DNA from: Breviolum minutum Mf 1.05b.01
Taxonomy: Eukaryota; Sar; Dinophyceae; Suessiales; Symbiodiniaceae
Assembly: GCA_000507305.1 (NCBI GenBank)
Contig: DF241484.1
Coordinates: 1 to 64,000, forward strand
Direction of reading: 5' to 3'
DNA: 64,000 nt
In this document: positions 45,584 through 57,945 of the stretch, one piece after another
Layout: each line of letters opens with the position of its first letter
How positions within the stretch are numbered: the stretch's first letter is position 1
Position numbers and translations under genes: made by a program
Notes under the pieces: generated by a model
What the model was told of the DNA's origin: nothing
Database searches by the model: none
What the model saw: only the letters and a program-made list of their open reading frames with translations

Positions 45584-46814
45584 GTAAGTTCCAATTTGGA
45601 TCCACGCGCTGCGATCAAGCTTCTCGGTGAGGTGAAGATGTGGGATTTTCGGAGGAGGTTGGCATGGCATGTCCACGTTAAGCCAACGCCCAAGGGAAAT
45701 AAGGCCGCCTTAGAGGATCATGGTGGTTCATGATCCCTTCATAAGGCCGTATTTCTTGGGGGTTGGCATTGGGGAGGGTACCATTAGATTTCCATACGTA
45801 TCTATAGGCGTTGCTTTCAAACATCTTTTATTTTCACCTCTACCTGGGGAAGATGATCCAATTTGACTAGTATTTTTCAAATAGGTTCAGACCACCAACC
45901 AATTATGTGTTTTTCTGGTAAATGATTTCAGGATTCCATTTGTTTTGAGGTTGAGGATTTTTTATGGCAACAACGCCTCTTGTTCAACAAGGGTTTATAT
46001 GAAGGGCTAGTCGTTTGTTCCATCCTCTTTTGGCCTGTCATTCTTCTGCCAAAAGGGGAACTTGTCAAGCCGGAAGTCTTGACTCGTTATTGCCCATGAT
46101 CATTCAACCACAATATATCAATAGATATACATTGAACTGGAGTTTCGATAAACCAAAATAAACCCAAACAACTTTGATATACTATTTGTCAGAAAATTGC
46201 TATAGATATAGATGATATATATATATATATTTATATTAATATATTTAAATTTGGTTTGATCTAGCACACGTATACCATTTATCTTTTTGACCTACACCCC
46301 ATGTGACCAAGGAGCGAACGGAGGGCCAAACAGTTCTCTCCCTCTCCGTCCAGTGACCTTGGTCTTACAAACAAACAGAAATGATGATGGCCTGAAGAGG
46401 AGCCAAACAAAAGGAGGAGAGAAGTTGTCCTTGTAGCAAAATTGAAAGTTTTTTTTATCGATTTATGTTTATTTATGTATATTTGTGGTGTTTTTTTGCT
46501 CTATTTTTGTCTGTTTTGGTAAGGGGTGTGGTAAAAAAGGTTGAACTATGTGGAGAGACACTTCAATTTGGACACTACAACTTTGTGTAAACGTGGTTGA
46601 TGTATACGTTGATATGTTTGAAGCCTTCCGGATCCGATACTTTGCCAAACATTGTCTCTGAGCCATCTTGAATCTCCAATTTAAACCCTGGAATCTGGGT
46701 AAGCCTCAGCGGTGTGCGTTTCCTTCTTTAAACATGTTTGGTGAATCATTTGAGATTTGCAGAAATGCAGAAGATGGGAAAGTTCAAGACATTTACTAGG
46801 GAATTTTACGTGAT
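45584..46814. other. Intronic or intergenic stretch
   Basis: It contains the family B copy at 45804-45901, a half repeat with TTTCTTGGGGGTTGGCATTG that recurs at about 63815, and a TA-rich tract at 46190-46255. No exon is supported. Confidence 0.5.
45804..45901. repeat. Family B inverted-repeat element
   Basis: TAGGCGTTGCTTTCAAACAT and GGTTCAGACCACCAACCAA with the standard GGGGAAGATGATCCAATTTG core. The arms have decayed. Confidence 0.8.
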
Positions 46815-47172
46815 TTGGGGAAGGCATCATTTCCGGAATCAACCCCATATGTACCAGTTCTTGAGTGTAAAGACTACATATCATTAGTACCCAAACGAGT
46901 TCGACTACAAACTTTCAGGAGATTTGAAGAGTTACAACACCTTTTCCAACACTGTCTACATGTTTCACACCTTTTCAAAAACAACATAAGAAGAGTCATA
47001 GACTTGAACGAGAAAAAGGTGCTAAAAAACTCGGCTCCTTCTCGAAGGATTCTCTTCAGATTTTCGGAACAACCTCCCATGGGAGGATTCCGTGGTGTAC
47101 CAAGGCGATGTGATTTCACAGATGTCGCCCACCTTTTCGATTGGATGGACTTCCAAAAAGCCGTGCCTTCGT
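46815..47172 (+). CDS. Long open segment, possible exon
   Basis: One frame is open for 119 codons: LVPKRVRLQTFRRFEELQ near the start and FRGVPRRCDFTDVAHLFDW near the end. The second half is GC-richer and more protein-like; the first half may be intron. The opposite strand is open only in part. No family was recognised. Confidence 0.35.
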
Positions 47173-47209
47173 AGAGAATTGATGAAGGGGGGGCATTTTT
47201 TGTTTGCCC

Positions 47210-47314
47210 TACTGTTGATGGACAAAATCCTGCACCACCTGGGATGCATGAAACCCTTTAAATAATGGGATAAAGTACCTATCAACTGGTGCAGGATTTC
47301 AACCATCAACAGTA
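47210..47314. repeat. Family C inverted-repeat element
   Basis: TACTGTTGATGGACAAAATC and GATTTCAACCATCAACAGTA, with CTGCACCACCTGG/CAACTGGTGCAG inside. It starts 36 bp after the open segment ends. Confidence 0.9.
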
Positions 47315-47830
47315 GGATTGGGCATTGCTTCAAACATGTAGCTCTTTGATGTGTTGTTCCCTTGAAATCAAATTGAAGATCCGGAAAGTATGTGTCCAAC
47401 GGTTGTATCCCATTTCTGAGTTAGATTGTTAGATTTGTAGGGAACCTGGTGGATGATTTAGGTGGTTTACGGAACTATTTTTTAGGATCTGAATTTCTAT
47501 GAATCTTCGCATCTAAGCCTTCACACTTCATTGCTGCGTGGATTTGCAATGCAAATTCACCAACTTCACCCCCACAAAAAGTAAGTAGAAAGAGAAAAGT
47601 GCCACAAGTTCTATCCAGAAATAGATCGGTTGTTCTGAATGAAGGGGTTATTTTTTGGTGGTTCTTTTCAGCAAAGTCCCGGTGATTTTGGTCGGTGACC
47701 TCAGGTTCAAGAAGGGAGTGTCACGTGATACCTTTTGAGCCGATTCCTCGTCTAGACATGTCGTTTTTTAGACCCAGAAGACAGTGGGATCCAAGTTCCC
47801 CAGTTCGTTTTTTCGGGGTCCATAGACCTC

Positions 47831-48060
47831 GTGGAGTGCCAACATTTGAGTAAAACAAACAAGCCATTCACGACTTATGCATGGTATTTTCTGAGTGAGT
47901 CAAAAACAGTCAAAGATTTGTTGATTGACTTATCAAACGAGAAGTGTCATGATCAGCAGTGGCGTCATGCTCATAATGAAGAAGTGATGGAAGTGATTGG
48001 ATCCCTGTCGAGTGAAATCTGTTTTCCGTGTTGCTTGCGTGAAGGAAGAGATTTACATTT
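47831..48060 (+). CDS. Open segment, possible exon
   Basis: The frame contains SKTVKDLLIDLSNEKCHDQQ and EEVMEVIGSLSSEICF, a plausible soluble sequence with AT-rich third positions. Boundaries are not clear, and a short tandem repeat follows directly. Confidence 0.3.
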
Positions 48061-48065
48061 GTTGT

Positions 48066-48140
48066 TCAGATATCTACCTTTTGATGTTTCAGATATCTAT
48101 ACAGTACCTTTTGATGTTTCAGATATCTACCTTTTGATGT
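48066..48140. repeat. Short tandem repeat with GATATCTAC units
   Basis: TTTGATGTTTCAGATATCTA occurs twice and parts of it a third time. Confidence 0.85.
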
Positions 48141-48971
48141 GAGTTTTAGGACTCCCGAAAATCGTCTTCAACACATCTACAGACAGGTTATCGTTTGAAT
48201 CCGCTGACGGCTTTTCGTCAGACAACTGTTTGGTGAGATTCCACCAAAAGACAAAGATGATAGAGATATGTTCAATGAGAAAAACTTAGAGAGTATATTA
48301 TATAATCGAAAATTGCACCCTCGGACAAGAACATGTTTTTGCGATGGTGTTGGTAGAACAAGTCGTGAATGTTTTTTCAACATGATCCTTGATCTCAGAA
48401 TTATTTCGAACTGAAAAATCCCTTTTAAAGAAGTTGCGAGAATGTGTGTGTGTCATTGCCACAAAAATGCCTGGCAGGTTTTCAATTACTAGAATACATG
48501 AATGGGACAGCTAAAATCATCTAAATAGAGAATGTAACTTTCTGTTGATTATATTGAGTTTACTAATATAATATACCTGTTTAAACCTAAGATTTACTAA
48601 AATATGTGTATATAATATTTATATATACATACTCAAACACAAAGGGATTTAATTCAAATGGTTTGTAAATTTATAAATATCTTTGCTAAGAGTCTACTCC
48701 GCTCGCCTTTCAATGTCTACTCCCCCTAATCATGGAGCCATCAGTTTCAGGACATGACGACATGAAGGCTTGGGATAGACATTCTCCAGGTAGATTTTTT
48801 GAACAGGCAAAGGTGTTACCATCACCCATTTTGGATGGATTTTCGTGCTGACATACACAAGAATTCTGTGGACAAACTATCCTTACCCCAAAGGCATATT
48901 CTGAAACAATGACCTGAAAGTAGGGTAGAAGCATTTTGCCAAAACTTTCGCAAGTTTCTGGAAATCCAATG

Positions 48972-49056
48972 TCTATGGGCGGCACATTCCCCCACGAAGA
49001 TTCTCATCACAGTGAATCCTCAACCTCGCGCACATCTCCGGTTAGCTACGAAGAAT
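48972..49056 (+). CDS. Exon of an unrecognised Ser-rich protein
   Basis: The frame reads SMGGTFPHEDSHHSESST then SRTSPVSYEE and ends before GTAAGT, a consensus donor, in phase 1. The upstream limit is uncertain (an acceptor CACGAAG at 48999 would shorten it). Ser/His-rich and probably disordered. It may be the N-terminal side of channel B. Confidence 0.55.
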
Positions 49057-50054
49057 GTAAGTGGCGCACCTTCCACAAACGATGTTTTTTTCCATGAGGC
49101 AAACACAACTTTCCCTGAAGAAATGCAGGACATATTTCGGCACACCAGGATATGTGACGTATAGATTTGCTATATGTAACATTTATTGATAACCTCATGT
49201 ATACTGTATATACATATATTTATATATTTGCATTTTGGTTTGCATGCATATTAAGATAGTGAATTTACTGGTGGCATTTGATTTCCCTCGGATTATGCAT
49301 AAATGAAGGTTAACATGTTGTTTTTCTTTATGTCAAGAGTCAAGTGCATGTTGATCCCATCCACCGCATGTCGCATGTCAACATTTTTGGGAAGGTTAGC
49401 AACTGCCATGTTTTCCTATCATGTGGGGGTTGTTCCGCTCCTTTCCATGCTACTTGTTTGCAAAAAATACTTTGGATCTTCCCCCAACACACAGTGGCAA
49501 ATGAAGGTTTATTTGTAGGGATCCCCCAGCTTATCCAACAGATAGTTTGTTGTTCATTCTATTACCAACACCAACTTCAACCATGCACAGGCAGATCGGT
49601 GGATCATTGAGTTTTTTCTCCATACGAAAAGGTCCTTGTAACGGCAAACAAATGGCTAGAATGTAATAGGTGGTGGTTTCACATATTTTTTTCATGTTTA
49701 CCCCCCCAAAAAAGGGAAGTGATCCAATTTCACTTGGGCATTTTCAAGTGGGTGGCTTAATTACCACTTGGACAACCTTGGAGGATTTTATTTCTTGGGG
49801 AGTGAATGCATCTTTCATTCGGTACTTGCATGGTTTCTCTGCTCAAAATGTGTGAATCACAAGAACTGACAAAGTACTTCCATAATGATAGCTTCGGAAG
49901 ATTTCCAGGTCTTTCCAAATGTCCGGCCGTCATCATCCTTTATACCTCTTCAATACGTCAATATGTTGTGTAACTCATGCGATTTTAATGCATGCAGATC
50001 CTTTGTTGGTGTCCTGTTCTTTTCGTGGCGCTGTGGTAACCGCTGTTTTTGCAG
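49057..50054. other. Intronic stretch
   Basis: A TA-rich tract (49150-49240) and a degenerate family B copy (49669-49775) are present. Open frames at 49303-49610 are hydrophobic but overlap in several readings without splice support. Confidence 0.45.
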
Positions 50055-50148
50055 CTGTTGCAACCCTCCGCAACTTGGAACGGGTTGGAACCAGTTGTCA
50101 GTCCACTGCTTCTCACGGCCAACGGCCGGTCACGCCATGCGCAATCTC
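50055..50148 (+). CDS. Exon of an unrecognised protein
   Basis: GCTGTTTTTGCAG precedes LLQPSATWNGLEPVVSPLLL then TANGRSRHAQS, followed by GTTGGA. This frame has the most GC-rich third positions of three open frames. Function unknown. Confidence 0.45.
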
Positions 50149-52506
50149 GTTGGATTTGTTGATTGTTTCCCTTGCTTGCCACCAACAACCGCTATTTTCT
50201 CAGCAGTTTGGTAGCACAAAAAAGTCAAACTTTGATCGTGCGGGACTCGCCTTCCGAGTCGATGTATGTTCCCATGTTTGGAGGAGTTTCTTGTCTCAAT
50301 GAAGGAATCATCAGCTGACCAAATGATATTTATTATCAACAATGGCCGCTTACATTGGTGAATAGATACACTTGCATTTGCTATTGTTAGGTGGTTCTTG
50401 ACATTTCTTGGATGAGAGTAAAATAGTACTCCGATGTCCAGCTTCTGCACTAAGAGGCACAAACTGACTGTAAGATTTTTTCTACTTACATATACAATAG
50501 TGCTGTAGCCGTGCATATTTAATCATGTTTATATGTACCATGACTCTTATTTTGGTCGCACTTTATTTACCTCATCGCTTTTCGCCCGCCGCCGCTGCCA
50601 CAAGCTTTGCACCCCCCGGTGTTTTTTTGCAAAAAAAAATCCTCCCCACCAAAAAAAAACGCGAAAATGGCAGCGGAAGTGGAGGAAAATGGACAGTTCA
50701 AAAAACTGCTTCAAGCAACTTGGTCAAATGGTTGGATTAGGAACTGGAAAACGGTTGGGAGTCAGGCCGCTCCGGCATCATGAACTCCCGTTTTAAACCC
50801 GAAAATGGAGAGGTTTCGTTTATAAAGCTATGATTAGATCATTCCTTTTGGGTTTTGTTCCTGTAATTAGGGACTATTCGGGAGTATAGTTCACTGTGAG
50901 TTACAGATTTGCCGTCACTGCGATGAGTTTGGCGTCTAAATCAATATTTAGCCAGATCTTTTCTGTTAGAGATGGCAAAGATGTATCCATCCAAACATCG
51001 CAAAGCACAAGGAAGAAATAAGTTTAGTATTAGTATCGTTTAGTATTTGGTGTTTTCCTGGGTGTTATTTCTCTTTATGACTTGGCATAGCAGCATGACC
51101 CTTGATGCGGTACCAAAAGGCATGGCCGGGTGGATGATAAGACCATACAATGTTTTTTCCCCATGCGAACCATATGCCGTATGCCAATTATACACCAGTA
51201 ATTACAGTACCCTAAAGGATGGTTTGACGAGTGTTTGTTAACTTCCATTGGATGGAAGTTCACAAGGCAAAAAAAGCCGATGAGAGACCTCCCATTTTCA
51301 TGCATTTTCAACATGTCATTTTTGGAATCGGAAAGCATATTGATTCAACAAAAACAGTATTGCACGAATTTCATCCAAAAACCGTGTTGAACCCCGCCTT
51401 CCTGATGTTGTGTTGAAAATCTACGACTCCTGGGACACCTCAGGATCTTGAAAGCATGCACACTATGGAGGTTCACAACTGAGATCTGAAAAAAACAACC
51501 TAACTCAGAAATTGTGAAATGGAGTTTAATTGTCATTTTTCTTTTTGTTGTTTATTTTATTGTATGTTTTTTTCACGGTTGGGCCGGAGGTGCGGTTAAC
51601 AGGGTTTTTTTGAGGAAGAAGATGGTGTATTTTTTGGACTGAAGTGGTGATGAACCGGAGAGTTTTGATACACATTATACAGTTTTTTTTTGTTTGGGAT
51701 TATAGTTTACATAGAGGTTCATCATTTTGTTGCTGCCGTTTTGTTGACCATGGGAATAGAAACTTGGATGTGCTGATTGGCAGAGACCACAAGGTGGAAA
51801 ACAGGACTAACTGGTGGGCAAAGCTGGACAACAGAGAGAGGAGCAACCCCCCCCTAACCAACCCCCCCTCAGAAATAAGGGTTTAGTAGCCGTCCTTATT
51901 AAGGGAAAACCAATGGTGGTCATAATCCCTGATCATAAGTAGGCTGGCTATTTCCTCGGAGCCATCGAAAAAAATACTCGAGTAAGCTAAGCAAGTAAAG
52001 CTTTGAACATAGCGTGTTTCTCATTGCTGCAATAGATGTATCTGAGCTTTAAGGAGGCCAGAGATGCCTAAAATTGTATGTTATTGTTTAATGCAAACGT
52101 CAAAACATCTTGGTAGTTGTTGGCAAAAAACCGTCATCAACATGGGTAGTTTCTACAGAGAGAAACTATTTCAAAACAGGAGATTCCTCTTCAACAAAAA
52201 AACAACCAATTGGTCGGTCCACCAAGTGACACCGTGGATAAAATCACGCCAGGTGGCAGAATTAAAGGAGTGACTGGGCGGTCACAAGAGTTTTGCTCCG
52301 ATTTTTTGGGAGCAGTTTTGTTCTTTTCTTTTTTTCGCATGGTGTTTGTTTTTTTTGGAATGTAATTGGGTATAAGATGGTATAAGTATATATAGGAAAG
52401 CATGGAGAGATCTCAATTTTGTTTTGGGGGGGAAGTAAAGTTGTGGGATTTTTGGTGTAAGGCTGGTTGCATTGCAAAAACTTTGCGAGAAAGAAAGGGG
52501 TTGCAG
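50149..52506. other. Intronic or intergenic stretch
   Basis: A GC-rich patch at 50570-50620 is open in more than one frame but lacks clear splice sites. No hairpin family was recognised here, and the rest is AT-rich. Confidence 0.4.
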
Positions 52507-52560
52507 GTCACAAAGATGTCCCAGATGCCCCAAGAAATGTATTGCAAGAGCAGGTTCCAG
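52507..52560 (+). CDS. Exon of an unrecognised protein
   Basis: GGGGTTGCAG precedes 18 codons VTKMSQMPQEMYCKSRFQ, followed by GCAAGG, a likely GC donor. Third positions are clearly GC-biased in this frame and not in the competing longer frame. Phase 0 at both ends. Confidence 0.5.
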
Positions 52561-53121
52561 GCAAGGGCAGGTTCCACAAAAACCCTGCAGAGCCCCCAGT
52601 AAGAGTGAAACATGGGAGATTTTTTAGAAGAGTAAGAGATCAGGATTTGAAAGTCCAAAAAGGTGTCTTTCATGTCATCCCTTTTCTAAGCCGAGCTTCC
52701 TGGTGCGGTAGATCTAGATCGAATAGGTAAGGTCTTTGTTAGAATCCGAATCCAGTAGTCCTAAGCTGCCACCCTCATTTTCAGTGAAACCCCCCACCCC
52801 TCAGTTGCTGAAAACCCAAGTAAACCATCAAAAGATATAAATTAACCATCCCCCGGCAAAAAAACAATTAAACAAACACCATTCCCACCCCAAAAAAACA
52901 CTATAGAATAAACCACATCTATCCACCCAACCATCCAAACACATCCACGTTTTGAGGCAACTAAAGGATCTTCAATCACAGATGCTGGACCGTGCTGTGG
53001 GTCCAAGGATATCTCCCCAACTTGCCGCGGTACATCCCCAGGACCCCTGGAAGTTTACTAGTGTGGTGATTCGTTGACGGTTGATTTTGGGGCAAAAACA
53101 CCTTACAAATAATTGATGGTT

Positions 53122-53227
53122 GGTTGGTGGTTTCAATTTGTTTTTTATATTTTCACCCCTACTTGGGGAGATGATCCAATTTGACGAGCATTTTTTTAGA
53201 TGGGTTGGTTCGGTTGGACCACCAACG
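53122..53227. repeat. Family B inverted-repeat element
   Basis: GGTTGGTGGTTTCAATTTG and GGTTCGGTTGGACCACCAAC with the ACCCCTACTTGGGGAGATGA core. Confidence 0.8.
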
Positions 53228-53543
53228 TTTAACAGTTCGCCCCTGTAATTTTGGGATACCAAAGGCAAAGGACCATCTTCGAACCATAATTTTCAGATGT
53301 TAGACTTCAGGCATGAGGAACTGCAGTTTTTAACTGAAGTTTTTTAATCAACATGGGAGGTAAGGCTGAAAAAAATCTATTTTCTCCAGTTAACTGCTGC
53401 ATATAATGGTGCTTATTTAAGACTTGTTTGATGTTCAAGTCTTTGTTGAGAAACAACTTATCTGTCATTGAAAGTCATGATATGCCACTGTTTTATATCT
53501 CAAAACGCAAGTTCGGTAGCGGTACCTTTTTTTTTAAACGGAG

Positions 53544-53640
53544 GCATGGACCGCAGAAGCTTCACCTATGGAGGAATCCGCCATATGGATATGGCCTATT
53601 TCCAGGAAATCCTCACACCCGAAACGGCCAGCCTTAGACG
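53544..53640 (+). CDS. Exon of an unrecognised protein
   Basis: TTAAACGGAG precedes MDRRSFTYGGIRHMDMAYFQ then EILTPETASLRR, ending before GTTTCT in phase 2. Third positions are GC-biased and the peptide is well balanced. The alternative frame (KLHLWRNPPYGYG) is less biased. No family was recognised. Confidence 0.6.
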
Positions 53641-53802
53641 GTTTCTTCCGTACCCCGGTACCCCCAACCCCTGGAAGTTCACAGTTTCGCCCCTGAAAAT
53701 TGATGGTTGGTTCAGATGATCCGGCTTCCAACCTTGGGATACCATCTTTTCAGGTGCGTTTCTAATCGTTTCTGGGTATGTTAGTGTCAGGGAAGGGTAC
53801 CT

Positions 53803-53914
53803 CCAAAATGGATGTTTCCGAAAATAGTGGTACCCCCAAATCATCCACTTTAATAGGACTTTCCAATATAAACCATCCATTTTGGGGTACCCCTATTTTT
53901 GGAAACACCCAAAT
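53803..53914. repeat. Family E inverted-repeat element
   Basis: ATGGATGTTTCCGAAAATAG and CTATTTTTGGAAACACCCA, with ATCATCCACTTTAATAGG and ACCATCCATTTTGGGG inside. It abuts a family A copy on its left. Confidence 0.85.
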
Positions 53915-54048
53915 GAGGTAACCTGAATCCTTTGGTGAATATCTGAGTCTGTTTTCCAGGAGCATCGGGAGCATCGAACATCCAAGAGGATCATTGACAT
54001 CGACACTCACACCCTTAGCGAGTTTCTTGGAAAACACGTTTACAAAGC

Positions 54049-54150
54049 TCTACCCTCCTTGAAACTAACAGAAAGCTCCTAGAAATGATGGTTTGCTATA
54101 GGAATCTCCTTTTCCAGGGGTCTATTTTCAGGTGATATGTCGGGAGGGTA
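54049..54150. repeat. Family A element
   Basis: TACCCTCCTTGAAACTAACA and TTTCAGGTGATATGTCGGGA with diverged interior. Confidence 0.7.
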
Positions 54151-55159
54151 GCTTAAAAAAGTATATAAGTGAGGGCAAAGGAATATTAGGAACCCCTAAT
54201 ACTGTGCCCCCCAATTGAGAGGTAAAAAACCCAACAAAACTGCGATTGAAATCAACGAAGAGATCTTTTGGCTTAAAAGTCTGAGACGTGAAACCAAGTT
54301 GTACTGATGTGAATCGTCCGTGGTGGTGGCACATCATTCGAGCAAATTGATGGTCCACCCAGCACTTTTTAAGCAAAAAAAACCTTCGGGTTGAAGTTGA
54401 GCACTCGCCCAAGTGCAGTAAGGTAACCTACGGACCTAACTTGTTTATAAAATCTATACCTGTCATATTCCACATATAGTTGTCCAAGTATAGTTATACA
54501 TCTATGACTTGGACAATGTATACATTTTTTCGCTCGGAATGTATCAAAATGCAACCTTCAACGGAAGGTTGCCACCAAAAAAACGAAAAGGTAGCAACTT
54601 GGATGTTTGAAAAAACTAATTTCTGGAAGTTGGTTCACCTTAGCCCCCCTTTTCTCCATGGGTCATGCGTAGTCATGTGTTCCCTGGATCCGGATCCGAA
54701 AACCTCTTGTAGTTTCTCCGGGATGTGGAGAATCCATGATGGAGCTAGTGATTCTTCACATGTCCCCCAGGATATGATCTTTTTGCAGGAGTGGAACAAT
54801 TGAAATATAGTTGCACCACTGTAGTAAGATACTCAGAGTATGAAATGAAAGATACCTTGCCTCAGACAAAGAATGTTAAAAGAGTCCACTTATAGAAATC
54901 CTTCACGATTTAATTCTGAGTTGGGCGTGTGATTACAGGGTTCATTTTGACAAAGAGAACCTCGGAAACTGAATTGCAATGAATTGCTTGCCTGAGCAAA
55001 TGACGTCCCAGTAAAGTGTCCATGTGATGGGTCTATCGGACAGTCAGGATTTTGTTCGAGAATTGTTGGGATGTCAAGTTGTTTTTGTAGTTCATTGGAG
55101 AATTGTCAGTAGGGTTGACTTTAATTATAGATGTTTCAGCTTTTTTTTTGCAACCTCAG

Positions 55160-55256
55160 CTCATCGAACAAAGGCAATACTATCACTTTGCGTTTTTTCA
55201 TCAACGAGAACTGGGAAATGCCATGTGTGGAGTGGATCTAGCAATGTGGCAGGGAC
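55160..55256 (+). CDS. Exon of an unrecognised protein
   Basis: A strong acceptor, TTTTTTTTGCAACCTCAG, precedes LIEQRQYYHFAFFHQRELGN then AMCGVDLAMWQG. A GT donor (GTGTTC, 55257) or GA donor (GACGTG, 55254) may end it. The peptide is aromatic and balanced. No family was recognised. Confidence 0.55.
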
Positions 55257-55707
55257 GTGTTCAATTTCACTTCAATACCCTCAACTTGGCTATGTGATGT
55301 ACCTGCCGCCTAGTATCGCAATGATAATGTTTTCCCTTGATACATCTTGATAACATGGGACGATTGGAAAGCCCGAACGAGGGGGGCTTGACGAACTTTT
55401 GTTTCACGTTCGTCTATAGAATTCACTCATCTTTGGTGACACCTGTACCTGCGGCATGTGCCAAGCTACCAAAGGGGTTCTGATCTCACATATTTTACCA
55501 CTTGAATTTGTTGCTACCAATATCTGTTTTTTTGACATGTAAAGTTCAGGTATCCTATCGGCTAGCACCAGTGGGATGAAGGAGCCAGATGTAATTTCCC
55601 ACTAAATTTTAATCATTTGGATCTATTGAATGTCTAGCCACTGGATTAATGAGTAGAATCAATGATGTCATAGAATTCTACTTACAGTACTGTAAGCCTC
55701 TACAAAT

Positions 55708-55811
55708 ACTAGGTGGTGGTTTCAAACACTTTTCTTTCACCCCATACTTGGGGAAGATTCCCATTTTTACGAGCATATTTTTCTACTGGGTGGTTCAACC
55801 ACCAACTAGTG
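55708..55811. repeat. Family B element with CTAG at both ends
   Basis: ACTAGGTGGTGGTTTCAAAC and GGTTCAACCACCAACTAGTG: the element begins AG-GT and ends AG, and each end is flanked by ACTAG. Confidence 0.9.
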
Positions 55812-57421
55812 ATCTTCTCCATCAGTGAAAAAACACCCTCAGGTTTGATGCAGCGGGTGCCTTGGGCCTTCATTCATCAATGGAGATGGAGATTTTTGGG
55901 CAAAACAACTTACAAATGATACTGTTGATGGAAGAAATCCCAAACAACCACCTCTCAGCGATCAAAGGGAGTCGCGAAACCAGGTGGCTTTCAACTCAAG
56001 AAACGGTCCACCAGGGAGGTGTCAGTGGGTGATTCTCTCATATTTCAAGTTTTTTTCGTCAAACAAAGTGCAAAGGTTTGTTCTTGGCAATTTGTGAATG
56101 GTATAAGACAAGGTGCTAATGTTGGCCCTCCCCTGCGCGCCAGAGGTGATAAAATGTTTGATAAGAAAAGTTGAAAGAATCTGTATTGATTTCGTGCTAC
56201 CTTTTTCCATTTGATGGCATCTAAATCCTAAAAGATGTTAGTTTTCTTAATCAGCATCATTTTTCCATCCATTTGGGACCCATTAGAGAGTGCAGGTGTG
56301 ATCTCTGAATTGTTTGTTGAGTGGGATTAGTCTTGAACTTAAAAACTAAGCCTTAACACTGGTCCAAAGCAGGCTTTAACCACTCAGTTTTCAGCTGCGA
56401 TTGTTTTAAGGAAAACTCGACAATGAAACGAGTCAGAAGGTCCTTGAATATGAAAGGACTGTGACTGAAGCCTTCCCGGGTGCTGGGACAATGTGCCAAG
56501 GTTCACAAAAAGTACGCAGACAAAGTTTAGATATCTGAAATACAATGGATGTTTTGGTTCTCACCCCGTTTTGGGGGAACATTCCCATTTTGACAAATAC
56601 TGGTATCTTTGTCATTTTGTTGGCACGACTACACCGATCATAGTCACCCAGAAAGCATTTCTTTTTCCCAAAGACATCCAACAACTACAAGGCTGCTGTT
56701 TGTATTTTTTGTTACCAACAAAAAATACACAGAAAACTTCACCACTTGGTACATCAAAAAAAACATACCAGCAATTTAGGTTTGAGTCATCACTCCTTAC
56801 AACGCCCCTTTGACGTTGTCATTTCGGAAAGTTTTGTGCATTTTTCCTTGGTTGGTAGATCTTACTATATAGTCACCAGCCTGATTCCTTACATTTGTAG
56901 TAGGGAATCCCAAACGAAACCTTCATTTGCCACTATTAGCCACCATTAAGTGGGAAGGCGGACGGCCCAAAGTAGAATTCAGAAAGTTAGGACTTGATCT
57001 GGTGGTGCTCGGAATTAACCCGAACGACTTTTTGCGTTTTACTATTGAAAATCAGTGACAACAACTTCAGAAACAAAAATGTAAGCTATTGTCCTGGCCC
57101 ATTAATTCCATATATTTGCATTGAAATGATTTGAAATGAACCTCAAGATCAACTTGAAACTGTGTCACATTGAATTTGAATCCAGAACAGCACCAGGGAA
57201 CCCCTACATCCTTTCCATGAATCAATTCATCAAGCAAACACATGTGTTTTCTACCTCAGGCCGCGTAGTTTTTTTTGATTCACAAGTGTGTAGTGTCGCA
57301 CTTTTGTAAACGCAAGCACTTGTTAAAAGTGGATTTCAACAAGTGTGCAGTGTTAGTTCCTCCCTTCAATTAATATTTTTCAGATGGGTTGAAACCACCA
57401 ACCAGATTTGTTCTCATCCAG

Positions 57422-57534
57422 TGTCGTTGATGCCTGAAAGCGCAGGAAGCTTTCAGCTCTTTCTCACAGTCACAAATCAGCTTCCCACATCTCCCTCGTT
57501 AGTGGAGACCATGGGCGGGATGGCGGGATGCCTT
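57422..57534 (+). CDS. Exon, possibly channel B N-terminal
   Basis: CATCCAG precedes SLMPESAGSFQLFLTVTNQL then PTSPSLVETMGGMAGCL, ending before GTAGCG. Ser/Pro-rich with coding-like codons; the frame stays open to 57552. Position about 1.5 kb before the channel B S1 exon suggests it belongs to that gene. A half family B element lies just upstream. Confidence 0.55.
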
Positions 57535-57892
57535 GTAGCGCCTGAAATCCAGTGAAATGTTGTTGGAATTTATTGGACTTAGAAACATTTAGAAACCAAC
57601 CTTTTGATGAGATAAATTGATGACATAGATCAGGTTTCTAGTTTTTGCTCCAACAATTGTCATGTACTTGTTGAATCTTGTTGCTATATGTTGCTGCTAG
57701 GCTTTTTCCATGTTCTGCGGTCTAGAAGTATGAAACCTTATACATCTTGACTGAGAGCTTCTTTCGTTTGGTATGTTCAACGGTATGTTGGTGTTTGGCC
57801 ACCGAAAGTTTGAACCTTTGGATAGCCGCACTTTGATGATCGCCCATGAAGGGTTGGTCGGTAGGGCCGGAGCATTTACTTGCCGCCCATAG

Positions 57893-57945
57893 GAACTGCG
57901 AGCCCGGAAGCGATCATTGAAGAAGAAGAAGAAGCGGATGAACAA
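57893..57945 (+). CDS. Probable channel B N-terminal exon, acidic
   Basis: CGCCCATAG precedes TASPEAIIEEEEEADEQ, ending before GTTATG in phase 0, which matches the phase-0 start of the S1 exon at 58987. The same frame stays open to 58152 (for example SYQPAINALTLPCILESLG), so the exon may be longer. The Glu run parallels the acidic exon at 26144 of channel A. Confidence 0.55.
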